Source: Bacteroidaceae bacterium (GTDB lineage Bacteria; Bacteroidota; Bacteroidia; Bacteroidales; Bacteroidaceae). Taken from it: a DNA stretch of 64,000 bases. A model generated the notes under the pieces. The model did no database searches. It was given only the letters and a program-made list of their open reading frames with translations, and was not told the DNA's origin. Both the position numbers and the translations under genes were made by a program. The stretch lies in NCBI GenBank assembly GCA_017633615.1, contig JAGBPB010000012.1:1-64000 (forward strand). Reading direction: 5' to 3'. Every line of letters begins with the position of its first letter. Position 1 is the first letter of the stretch. Positions 26,339 through 34,033 of the stretch are shown here, piece after piece.

Positions 26339-26478
26339 TATAACTGAATGCTGAAATTATGAGTCTTTTTATCCAGTAATTCCTTGCGCCGAGTCTCTTT
26401 GTCTCTACGCATCTTTTCAATGAAATCCAACACCTTCTTGGGCGGATTTTCAATTACTATTTTCTCATTGCTTTCCAT
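26338..26478 (-). CDS. Small charged protein, 46 residues
   Basis: The frame from the ATG at 26478 encodes MESNEKIVIENPPKKVLDFI and continues with a highly charged helix (EKMRRDKETRRKELL) to a stop at 26340-26338. It is supported by a well-formed promoter on the same strand: a TTTG box, 20 bp, then TACTTTTG (about 26500-26531). The gene overlaps the next small reading frame by one base. The size and pairing resemble a small toxin-antitoxin or accessory operon, but no family is recognised and the partner appears frameshifted. Confidence 0.5.
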   Translation of the reverse strand: MESNEKIVIENPPKKVLDFIEKMRRDKETRRKELLDKKTHNFSIQL

Positions 26479-26551
26479 AGTGTATGTTTTGATTTTTGGC
26501 AAAAGTATAAATCAAAAAACAATTTTCCAAATATAAATCTGAATATTATTG

Positions 26552-26598
26552 GTGACACAGGGAAACGATGTCACAGGGAAACGATACTATTGTGCCAC
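26552..26598. repeat. Short intergenic repeat, tandem copy 3
   Basis: A partial unit (TGACACAGGGAAACGATG) is followed directly by a full unit (TCACAGGGAAACGATACT, then ATTGTGCCAC). The fragment of uxuB begins two bases later. Confidence 0.55.
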
Positions 26599-26599
26599 G

Positions 26600-26637
26600 T
26601 GGTCAATGATTGACAAGATCACTCCGCGTCCGCATGA
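26600..26637 (+). pseudogene. Displaced 38-base fragment of the uxuB coding sequence
   Basis: TGGTCAATGATTGACAAGAT followed by CACTCCGCGTCCGCATGA matches uxuB positions 19765-19802 with one mismatch (CACCCC to CACTCC). It lies between the tandem repeat and the TGCAAC promoter array of the next gene, and cannot be expressed as protein on its own. Confidence 0.7.
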
Positions 26638-26696
26638 TTGCAACAGTTTTGCAACGCTAAACAGTTTGCTTGGTTTATTGCCGATTGTACTTTTGT
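26638..26696 (+). promoter_or_regulatory. Promoter with two TGCAAC half-sites for the FISUMP-like gene
   Basis: TTGCAAC-N5-TGCAACGCT occupies 26638-26658, with half-sites 11 bp apart. The -33 box TTTG is at 26665-26668, then 20 bp, then the -7 box TACTTTTG at 26689-26696. The core matches those at 20702 and 23485 although the downstream gene is unrelated. Confidence 0.65.
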
Positions 26697-26718
26697 CGCA
26701 AACAAAACAATTTCACAG

Positions 26719-28899
26719 ATGAAAAAGATTTGCGTCACATTGTTGCTTTCGGCAATTACTGTTGTTTCTGTGTTAGCTCAGGATAAGTCCAATTCCGGTG
26801 ATTTGTCTTTTACTTATGTAGATCTGGGTTTAAGCGTGCTTTGGGCCGATTGTAACCTGGGTGCTGCCGCTCCCTCTGAGTATGGCAATTATTATGCATG
26901 GGGAGAGACTGAGCCCAAGGCTTTCTATTCATGGGATAATTACCATAACTACGAGCCGCCCCGTGATGAACCGTTAGAAGAATATGATGAATTGCTGCAA
27001 GAGTTAAGACAGATTGGCGGAAACCGGGGCAGAAACCGGGGCAGGAACTACGAACCGCTCAAGTTGCAGCCGGCAAACGATGCGGCAACCGTTCTGTTGG
27101 GTGCAGAATGGCATATGCCCACTATTGACGATTATGATGAGTTGTATGCCAACTGTGATTATGATACGGTTACAGTGAACGGTGTCATTGGATTGAGGTA
27201 TACCAGCAGGATAGCAGGCTATGAGGACCGCAGCATTTTCATTCCTTACGGAGGATATATAGAGGATACTGAAATAACAGGGGAGTATCTGGCTTTCTGG
27301 ACATGGACATCACAGGCAGATAACAGATGGGAAGGCGACAGCGGTGCCATATTGGTAAGTACCAGTAACACCATAAATCCTGCATATTTCTTCAAAGATG
27401 AAGAAAAGAGGAATGATATAGGGACGAAACCCTCTCAAGCTCAACATTGGCGTTACAGGGGATTGAGCATACGTCCGGTAAGACAGTATGACTTGGACTC
27501 CATAATCTCATTTGAACTATCCACCGATAAAATGAATCTTGATTTTGGTGAGATAGTCAAGGTAAATGCTGTCTCCAGACCGTCGGGGCGTCAGATAGAA
27601 AACGGCAACATACAGTGGGGCACGTCATCAGATCAGGTGGCAGTATGCAAAGACGGTAAAGTCACGGCCATAGGAGTGGGAACGTGCGTTATCACAGCAG
27701 AGTATAACGGTCAGAAGGCACAGATGACGGTCAACGTCACCATGCCGGAACTCATACCCGTCGATTTGGGATTGAGCGTCAAGTGGGCATCGGCCAACTT
27801 GGGGGCATCATCGCCACGCAAAGCCGGAGCATATATCGCATGGGGAGATACAAGCCCCAAGGTGGGTCTGTATTTAAGGGATGATTATAAGACTGTATGG
27901 ACTGAGAAACTGGAGCCGGAAAAAGATGCGGTCATGGTCAGGATTGGCGGCGGCTGGCGTATGCCGGATGCCGATGATCTGTGGGAGCTTAAGAATAAAT
28001 GCAGCTGGCAAACCATAGACACAAAAGACAGTTGCGGTTACATCATCACCAGCAATGTGCCCGGTTATGAGGACCGCAGTATATTCCTTCCGGCTGTCGG
28101 TCATAAAACAGATAGTGAAGGCAGGGTGGGAATGAATCTGATGAGTTATGGGAGCTATAAAACAATTACATATAACACTTTGGTCGCAGATGTGAGCCTG
28201 GGTTCAACTTTCAAGTGGGAAGGTTGTCCCATCAGACCTGTATTGGACACAGGTGAAGGCAAAAAGGCTGGGCCTGATCCGGTTAAGCCGTTAAACCATG
28301 ATGCAATGGTTGACCTGGGTTTAAGTGTGTTGTGGGCCGATTGTAATGTGGGCGCCGACTCTCCGGAGGAATGTGGTGCTCGTTTTGCATGGGGTGAAAC
28401 AGCCGAGAAGACATATTATACCAAGTATAATTACAAACTGAATGGCAAGTATAATTCCTGGGAGGACAGAAATAAGCTTGATGCTGCCCATGATGCTGCT
28501 CATGTAAATTGGGGTGGAGAGTGGAGAATGCCCACCAAAGAGGAGTATGCTGAACTCTTCAAGAACTGTGAATGGGCAGATACGACGATTAATGGCGTAG
28601 AAGGATTCCTGTTTACCAGCAAGGTCCCGGGATACACTTCAAATTCCATCTTTTTGCCGTTTACAAATGGAGGAATATACAAGGCCGACAGAGGTCTATA
28701 TCTTACATCCGATGCCTCTTTCCGTTATGAGAACAGTTGTGTGGCATTTACAATCTCCAAATACAAATCAGGTACAAATGATGAGGTAGATTTGGGATTG
28801 GAGAACTATGAGGATTGGGGCTACCCGAATTCAGAGATCCATATGCCTTCAAGAAGCAGGCATGAAGGCGGTTGGGTCCGTGCCGTATGTCCTAAATGA
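26719..28899 (+). CDS. Secreted FISUMP-like protein with three modules and a BIG2 domain
   Basis: A 726-residue secreted protein (signal peptide MKKICVTLLLSAITVVSVLA). Three modules start with VDLGLSVLWADCNLGA-type sequence near residues 33, 348 and 531, and each contains an (E/G)WRMP or EWHMP turn, a GY/GF...SIF(L/I)P segment and an RPV/RAV end. This resembles the Fibrobacter succinogenes major paralogous domain. A bacterial Ig-like (BIG2) domain lies between modules 1 and 2 (about 263-345; VTAIGVGTCVITAEYNGQK). A 12-base tandem duplication gives NRGRNRGRN near residue 105. The modules are probably surface-exposed; function unknown. ATG 26719 follows a clear promoter. Confidence 0.75.
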   Translation: MKKICVTLLLSAITVVSVLAQDKSNSGDLSFTYVDLGLSVLWADCNLGAAAPSEYGNYYAWGETEPKAFYSWDNYHNYEPPRDEPLEEYDELLQELRQIGGNRGRNRGRNYEPLKLQPANDAATVLLGAEWHMPTIDDYDELYANCDYDTVTVNGVIGLRYTSRIAGYEDRSIFIPYGGYIEDTEITGEYLAFWTWTSQADNRWEGDSGAILVSTSNTINPAYFFKDEEKRNDIGTKPSQAQHWRYRGLSIRPVRQYDLDSIISFELSTDKMNLDFGEIVKVNAVSRPSGRQIENGNIQWGTSSDQVAVCKDGKVTAIGVGTCVITAEYNGQKAQMTVNVTMPELIPVDLGLSVKWASANLGASSPRKAGAYIAWGDTSPKVGLYLRDDYKTVWTEKLEPEKDAVMVRIGGGWRMPDADDLWELKNKCSWQTIDTKDSCGYIITSNVPGYEDRSIFLPAVGHKTDSEGRVGMNLMSYGSYKTITYNTLVADVSLGSTFKWEGCPIRPVLDTGEGKKAGPDPVKPLNHDAMVDLGLSVLWADCNVGADSPEECGARFAWGETAEKTYYTKYNYKLNGKYNSWEDRNKLDAAHDAAHVNWGGEWRMPTKEEYAELFKNCEWADTTINGVEGFLFTSKVPGYTSNSIFLPFTNGGIYKADRGLYLTSDASFRYENSCVAFTISKYKSGTNDEVDLGLENYEDWGYPNSEIHMPSRSRHEGGWVRAVCPK

Positions 28900-28924
28900 C
28901 CCATTGTGTTTGCGGTTTTTTCAC

Positions 28925-28932
28925 TAATTTTG
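28925..28932 (+). promoter_or_regulatory. -7 promoter box for lepA
   Basis: TAATTTTG matches the Bacteroidetes -7 consensus, 18 bases before the lepA ATG and just after the end of the preceding gene. Confidence 0.5.
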
Positions 28933-28950
28933 CAGCGTAATTTCTACGAG

Positions 28951-30732
28951 ATGAAAAATATCCGCAACTTTTGTATAATTGCACATATAGATCACGGTAA
29001 GTCAACGCTGGCTGACCGCCTGTTAGAGTACACTCATACCATCAATATCACCGAGGGTCAGATGCTCGATGACATGGATCTGGAGAAGGAGCGCGGCATC
29101 ACAATCAAGAGCCACGCCATCCAGATGGAGTACGAGTATCAGGGACAGAAATACATTCTGAACCTTATTGACACTCCGGGACATGTGGATTTCTCATATG
29201 AGGTGAGCCGATCCATAGCCGCTTGCGAGGGCGCAATCCTGGTGGTTGATGCCACTCAGGGCGTGCAGGCTCAGACCATAAGCAACCTCTACATGGCCAT
29301 AGAGCATGACTTGGAGATTATCCCGGTCATAAACAAGTGTGATATGCAGAGTGCCATGCCTGATGAGGTTGAGGATGAAATCATAGAACTTCTGGGCTGC
29401 AAGCGTGACGAGATCATCCGCGCATCGGCCCGTACCGGAATGGGCGTTGAGGAGATTCTGAACGCAATCGTTGAGCGCGTGCCGCATCCCGTGGGTGACC
29501 CCGATGCTCCGCTGCAGGCATTGATATTTGACTCCGTATTTAACTCATTCCGTGGAATAATAGCATATTTCAAGATTGAGAACGGAAGCATCCGCAAGGG
29601 TGACAAGGTCAAGTTCTTCAATACCGGTAAGGAGTATGATGCCGATGAAGTTGGCGTACTCCGTATGGATATGGTGCCGCGCGACGTGATGACCACAGGT
29701 GATGTGGGTTACATCATATCGGGCATAAAGACATCGACCGAGGTCAAGGTGGGTGATACAATTACCCATGTGGCCCGTCCCTGCAGCAGTGCCATTGCAG
29801 GATTCGAGGAGTCCAAGCCTATGGTATTTGCCGGCGTCTATCCCATTGAGGCCGATGAATTTGAGGACCTGCGTGCCTCACTTGAGAAACTGCAGCTGAA
29901 CGATGCCTCACTGAGTTTCTTCCCGGAATCATCGGCAGCGCTGGGATTCGGATTCCGCTGCGGATTCCTGGGCCTGCTCCACATGGAGATTGTGCAGGAG
30001 CGTCTGGACCGTGAGTTTGACATGAGCGTTATCACAACCGTGCCCAACGTATCATACATGGTATATGACAAGCAGGGTAACGCTACAGAAGTCCATAACC
30101 CCAGTGGAATGCCTGACCTTACACTGATAGACCATATCGAAGAGCCCTATATTGACGCATCCATAATCACCATTACTGATTATATCGGTCCCATCATGAC
30201 ATTGTGCCTTGACAAGCGCGGAGAGCTGGTAAAGCAGCAGTTCATAGCCGGTAACCGTGTGGAGATTTACTTCAAGTTGCCGTTGGGTGAGATTGTGATT
30301 GACTTCTATGACAAGCTCAAGAGCATATCCAAGGGTTACGCATCATTTGATTATCATCCCGCAGGATACCGTCCGTCAAAGCTTATCAAACTGGATATCC
30401 TGCTTAACGGTGAACCCGTGGATGCTCTGTCAACTCTTACTCACGTGGATAATGCGTATGACCTGGGCCGTCGCATGTGCGAGAAACTTAAGGAACTCAT
30501 ACCGCGCCAGCAGTTTGATATTGCCATCCAGGCAGCCATCGGCTCCAAGATCATAGCCCGCGAGACCATCAAGCAGGTGCGCAAGGATGTAACCGCCAAG
30601 TGCTACGGCGGTGACGTATCACGTAAACGCAAACTGCTGGAGAAGCAGAAGAAGGGTAAGAAACGTATGAAACAGATAGGTAATGTTGAGGTGCCTCAGA
30701 AAGCCTTCCTTGCTGTTCTTAAATTAGATTAA
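28951..30732 (+). CDS. lepA: Elongation factor 4 (LepA), ribosomal GTPase
   Basis: LepA/EF4 is a translational GTPase that acts on ribosomes during assembly or under stress. The 593-residue protein shows the G motifs AHIDHGKST (G1), the RGITIK switch, DTPGHVDF (G3) and NKCDM (G4), then domain II, EF-G-like domains III and V ([14 protein letters not shown]) and the specific C-terminal domain ending [21 protein letters not shown] use the ATG at 28951; earlier in-frame codons cross the -7 box. A shared bidirectional terminator follows. Confidence 0.97.
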   Translation: MKNIRNFCIIAHIDHGKSTLADRLLEYTHTINITEGQMLDDMDLEKERGITIKSHAIQMEYEYQGQKYILNLIDTPGHVDFSYEVSRSIAACEGAILVVDATQGVQAQTISNLYMAIEHDLEIIPVINKCDMQSAMPDEVEDEIIELLGCKRDEIIRASARTGMGVEEILNAIVERVPHPVGDPDAPLQALIFDSVFNSFRGIIAYFKIENGSIRKGDKVKFFNTGKEYDADEVGVLRMDMVPRDVMTTGDVGYIISGIKTSTEVKVGDTITHVARPCSSAIAGFEESKPMVFAGVYPIEADEFEDLRASLEKLQLNDASLSFFPESSAALGFGFRCGFLGLLHMEIVQERLDREFDMSVITTVPNVSYMVYDKQGNATEVHNPSGMPDLTLIDHIEEPYIDASIITITDYIGPIMTLCLDKRGELVKQQFIAGNRVEIYFKLPLGEIVIDFYDKLKSISKGYASFDYHPAGYRPSKLIKLDILLNGEPVDALSTLTHVDNAYDLGRRMCEKLKELIPRQQFDIAIQAAIGSKIIARETIKQVRKDVTAKCYGGDVSRKRKLLEKQKKGKKRMKQIGNVEVPQKAFLAVLKLD

Positions 30733-30736
30733 GGAG

Positions 30737-30791
30737 ATACTGATATGAAAAAAGCCCGTTCTGAATGAGCGGGCTTTTTTCATATCAGTAT
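30737..30791. terminator. Bidirectional terminator between lepA and the DUF975 gene
   Basis: Perfect 22-base arms (30737-30758, ending AAAAAAGCCCG, and 30770-30791, starting CGGGCTTTTTT) enclose an 11-base loop. The A-run and T-run allow termination on both strands, serving the two convergent genes. Confidence 0.92.
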
Positions 30792-30795
30792 TTTG

Positions 30796-31515
30796 TTACT
30801 CGGTAACTTGTTCTGCAATCTGAGGCTTTTCTGATTCTATGCGTTCACGATAGAATGCGGCAAATGAAGTCCTGACGTAAGGAGTGAGCCATATGAAACC
30901 TACACCAAGAGAGAGTATGCAGAGCAGGAACCATCCGATGAAGCTCAGCCACAGACCGAACAGTTTTCCTTTGTATCCGCGCATCAGCTCAATGCTCTTA
31001 AGACGGGCCTCATTGGGACCCAACTCAGGATTGTCAACCAGAATATAGGGAGTCAGCGCATAAGCTAATCCCTTGATGATACCGGGTACTATAAAGAGGA
31101 GAGTCCACAAGGCCGTGAACAGTTCCATCAGGAACATACCCCAAACATTCTTCCAGTAACGTCCTCCTGCAAATCCCAGACGGAACATGTTTCCAATGGT
31201 GTTGTAGTCAGAATCTGAGTAGTATCTGTTGAATGCATTCTGGAAACCTACTGATAAAGGACCTGCACCGAACAGATTCAGCAGACCGCTCACAAGAGAC
31301 AGTGCCATTGAGGTGAAGAGTGCTGTAACCAAAACGGCAGGGTTGAACACACCCATACCTCCGTTAACTGCAGATGATGTAAGTGATGAAATAAGTGACG
31401 GGGTAGCTAATACACCTGAAATTGCTCCAAAAACAATGCAAACAAGAATTGCCCATCCCCAATGGCCGTTCAACGCCTGGCGTGCGGCCGCTCTGATTTC
31501 TTTGTTTCTTTTCAT
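30796..31515 (-). CDS. DUF975 family integral membrane protein
   Basis: A 239-residue protein starting MKRNKEIRAAARQALNGHWG, the typical N-terminus of DUF975 proteins, followed by five or six hydrophobic segments and a charged C-terminal tail. The family has no known activity; members are inner-membrane proteins. I use the ATG at 31515, not an upstream TTG. A TACATTTG box (31568-31575, reverse strand) lies 52 bases upstream. It converges on lepA and shares its terminator. Confidence 0.8.
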   Translation of the reverse strand: MKRNKEIRAAARQALNGHWGWAILVCIVFGAISGVLATPSLISSLTSSAVNGGMGVFNPAVLVTALFTSMALSLVSGLLNLFGAGPLSVGFQNAFNRYYSDSDYNTIGNMFRLGFAGGRYWKNVWGMFLMELFTALWTLLFIVPGIIKGLAYALTPYILVDNPELGPNEARLKSIELMRGYKGKLFGLWLSFIGWFLLCILSLGVGFIWLTPYVRTSFAAFYRERIESEKPQIAEQVTE

Positions 31516-31567
31516 AGTTGTAAAAAACAATAATTGGTTAAAAGGTTTGTAATAAATATTCTTTTTG

Positions 31568-31575
31568 CAAATGTA
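31568..31575 (-). promoter_or_regulatory. -7 promoter box for the DUF975 gene
   Basis: Reads TACATTTG on the reverse strand. The spacing to the start leaves a 50-base leader. Confidence 0.45.
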
Positions 31576-31589
31576 GTAAAAGTTTTTAG

Positions 31590-33281
31590 CTATTCTTTCT
31601 GATAAAGGAATCGTTTGATGCTCTTTTTGGGAGTTTTCTCAAATTCCTCATGATAGATACGTATCTGCGATATCTTCTCATATGCCGGCAGAATCTCATT
31701 GAGCTCTACGCGGTTCTGTTCCATTATGGTGGCAATTTGCTCATCGGACATGCCGGCTTTCATGGCTTCATCAAAGTCAGGATATACCAGAGCCACTAGT
31801 TTCTCGTTCTCAGATATTACCACTGACTCGTTTACAAGGTTCATGTTGTTGAGGTGATCCTCAATCTCCTCGGGGTAGATGTTCTGGCCCGAAGGTCCAA
31901 GTATGAGGCTCTTGCTGCGGCCTTTGATGAATATGTTGCCGTCCTTGTCCATGATACCAAGGTCACCGGTGTACATCCAGCCGTCCTTGTCAATAGTCTC
32001 CTCGGTCAGCTTCTCATTCTTGTAATAACCCAGCATCACGTTGGGACCGCGGCAGATAATCTCACCGGGTACATGCTCTGGATCAGAACTCAGGATCTTA
32101 ACCTCCATGTTGGGTACGGGCTTGCCGCATGAACCGGGTGCAAATGTGGTCTTGTCATCATATGCTATGATAGGACCGCACTCTGTTGCGCCATAACCTA
32201 CGGTATATGGAAATCTTATAGATGATATGAATTTCTCAACCTCCTGGTTGAAGGCTGCGCCGCCCAGGATTACTTCATAGAAGTTACCTCCAAATCCTTT
32301 GATCATCTCCTCACAAACCTTCTTCTTGATCTGGTCATTAACGATGGGCACCTTAAGCAGAAGTTTCATTGAAGGAGTTTCAAGTTTGGGCAGTATGTTC
32401 TTCTTGATGATCTTTTCAATTACCAGCGGAACGGATACAATAAGCATGGGCTTGATTTCACCAAGAGCCTGGAAAATGATCTTGGGGCTGGGCAGACGTG
32501 TCAGGAAATATACGTGGCATCCCATTAGGAACTCATGGAAGAACTCAAATGCAAATCCGTACATGTGTGCCATAGGCAGCATGGATATGATCTTGTCACC
32601 CGGCTTCATCACATACAATGCCCTGCGTGCAAACATATGGTTGCTTATGAGTGAACGGTAGGGGAGCATTACGCCTTTGGAGAATCCAGTTGAGCCTGAT
32701 GTGTAGTTGATCATGGCCATGTCATCAAAGCCGGCCTCAAAGTACTTAATATCCTTGGCGGTGAACTCCTTGGGGTATTTGCGACCGAACAGTTCGTTAA
32801 GACGTTCGCGGGCCTCTGTGAGCTTGTTGTTGCGTGATATTGCTATCTGGAAATCATCCAGCAGGATTATACCTTCCAGGTCAGGCATCGAGGCCTCATT
32901 CAGGTTCTCCCAGATCTGGTCACCGCAGAAAAACAGCTTGGTTTCAGAGTGGTTGATGATATGATGAATGTTATCGGCCTTGAATTCATGCAGGATAGGT
33001 ACAACAACGGCTCCATATGTGATCGCGGCCAGACAGGCGGTACCCCAGTTGGAACTGTTCTTGCCACACAGGGCAATGCGGTCGCCGGGTTTCAGCCCGG
33101 TCTCTTCAAACAGGATATGAAGCTTTGCAATACGGCGGGCTACATCGCGGTAAAGCAATGTGGCACCTTTATAGTCGGTGAACGCCTCCAGGTCCCAGTT
33201 GTTGATGATGGCGTTGCTTATGAAAGCATTCAGATTCTTCTCCGTAAAGACGTTGTCTGATCTGTCGTAATGATCAATCAT
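31590..33281 (-). CDS. AMP-forming acyl-CoA synthetase-like enzyme (ANL superfamily)
   Basis: A 563-residue adenylate-forming enzyme that would activate a carboxylic acid, probably a fatty acid, with ATP and CoA. The P-loop-like motif YTSGSTGFSKG is near residue 197. The A5 and A8 motifs are VGYGATECGP and YTGDLGIMDKDGNIFIKGR, and the C-terminal lid contains a late Lys (TPKKSIKRFLY). The exact substrate cannot be told. It follows yggS after 12 bases on the same strand, so they are probably co-transcribed. Confidence 0.88.
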   Translation of the reverse strand: MIDHYDRSDNVFTEKNLNAFISNAIINNWDLEAFTDYKGATLLYRDVARRIAKLHILFEETGLKPGDRIALCGKNSSNWGTACLAAITYGAVVVPILHEFKADNIHHIINHSETKLFFCGDQIWENLNEASMPDLEGIILLDDFQIAISRNNKLTEARERLNELFGRKYPKEFTAKDIKYFEAGFDDMAMINYTSGSTGFSKGVMLPYRSLISNHMFARRALYVMKPGDKIISMLPMAHMYGFAFEFFHEFLMGCHVYFLTRLPSPKIIFQALGEIKPMLIVSVPLVIEKIIKKNILPKLETPSMKLLLKVPIVNDQIKKKVCEEMIKGFGGNFYEVILGGAAFNQEVEKFISSIRFPYTVGYGATECGPIIAYDDKTTFAPGSCGKPVPNMEVKILSSDPEHVPGEIICRGPNVMLGYYKNEKLTEETIDKDGWMYTGDLGIMDKDGNIFIKGRSKSLILGPSGQNIYPEEIEDHLNNMNLVNESVVISENEKLVALVYPDFDEAMKAGMSDEQIATIMEQNRVELNEILPAYEKISQIRIYHEEFEKTPKKSIKRFLYQKE

Positions 33282-33293
33282 GGATGTTATGGG

Positions 33294-33974
33294 TTATTTG
33301 TTGATATTGTAGTTTCTTTCACCGAATATGGAACTGCCTATGCGCACCATATTGCTTCCCTCGCGGATGGCCAGCTGATAATCACCGCTCATACCTGCCG
33401 ATATGGTGTTGAAATCAGGGCTCTCCTTGAAGTATTTCTCCTTATATGTATCAAAGAGCTGCTTCAGGCGGCGGAATTCGCCCAGAACCTGAGCCTCATC
33501 ATCGGTGTTGCTGGCCATTCCCATCACACCACCTATGGTTATATTCTTAAGCTCCTTCCACTTACCCTCGTCAAGCATTGCGGTGCATTCATCGGCCGAG
33601 AAACCGAACTTGGTCTCCTCCTGTGCAATATGGAGTTGCAGAAGGCATGTTATGTGACGGCCGAATCGGGTGGCCTGGCGGTCTATCTCAGCAAGTTTGT
33701 CATATGTATCAATGCCTTGTATGACCGATACATACGGAGCCATAAGCTTGATCTTATTGCTCTGAACGTGGCCTATGAAGTGCCATTCTATGTCTTTGGG
33801 AAGAACCTGGCTCTTTGCCGTCATCTCCTGAACCTTGTTCTCGCCGAATACGCGCTGGCCGGCATCATAAACCTCCTGCAGCATCTCTGCCGGATGGGTC
33901 TTGGATACTGCTACAAGCTTTACTCCTACGGGGAGGGTGGCTTTGATTCTGTTCAGGTTCTCTTTTATATCCAT
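33294..33974 (-). CDS. yggS: YggS family pyridoxal phosphate homeostasis protein
   Basis: A 226-residue single-domain PLP-binding TIM barrel of the YggS/PROSC/PLPBP family, involved in vitamin B6 balance. LVAVSKTHP holds the PLP lysine near residue 26. FGENKVQE, WHFIGHVQSNK, MGMAS and LRIGSSIFGERNY-type C-terminus (here VRIGSSIFGERNY) are conserved. A -7 box TAACTTTG is at 33991-33998 on the reverse strand, 17 bases upstream of the start, with a candidate TTTG further up. It heads a two-gene unit with the acyl-CoA ligase. Confidence 0.94.
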   Translation of the reverse strand: MDIKENLNRIKATLPVGVKLVAVSKTHPAEMLQEVYDAGQRVFGENKVQEMTAKSQVLPKDIEWHFIGHVQSNKIKLMAPYVSVIQGIDTYDKLAEIDRQATRFGRHITCLLQLHIAQEETKFGFSADECTAMLDEGKWKELKNITIGGVMGMASNTDDEAQVLGEFRRLKQLFDTYKEKYFKESPDFNTISAGMSGDYQLAIREGSNMVRIGSSIFGERNYNINK

Positions 33975-33990
33975 AGTTGGAAAAGCGTTG

Positions 33991-33998
33991 CAAAGTTA
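33991..33998 (-). promoter_or_regulatory. -7 promoter box for yggS
   Basis: Reads TAACTTTG on the reverse strand. A TTTG at 34016-34019 (reverse strand) lies 17 bp upstream and may be the -33 element. Confidence 0.5.
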
Positions 33999-34033
33999 CT
34001 TAGAGGCTGTAACTACAAATTTTTTATTTGTCA

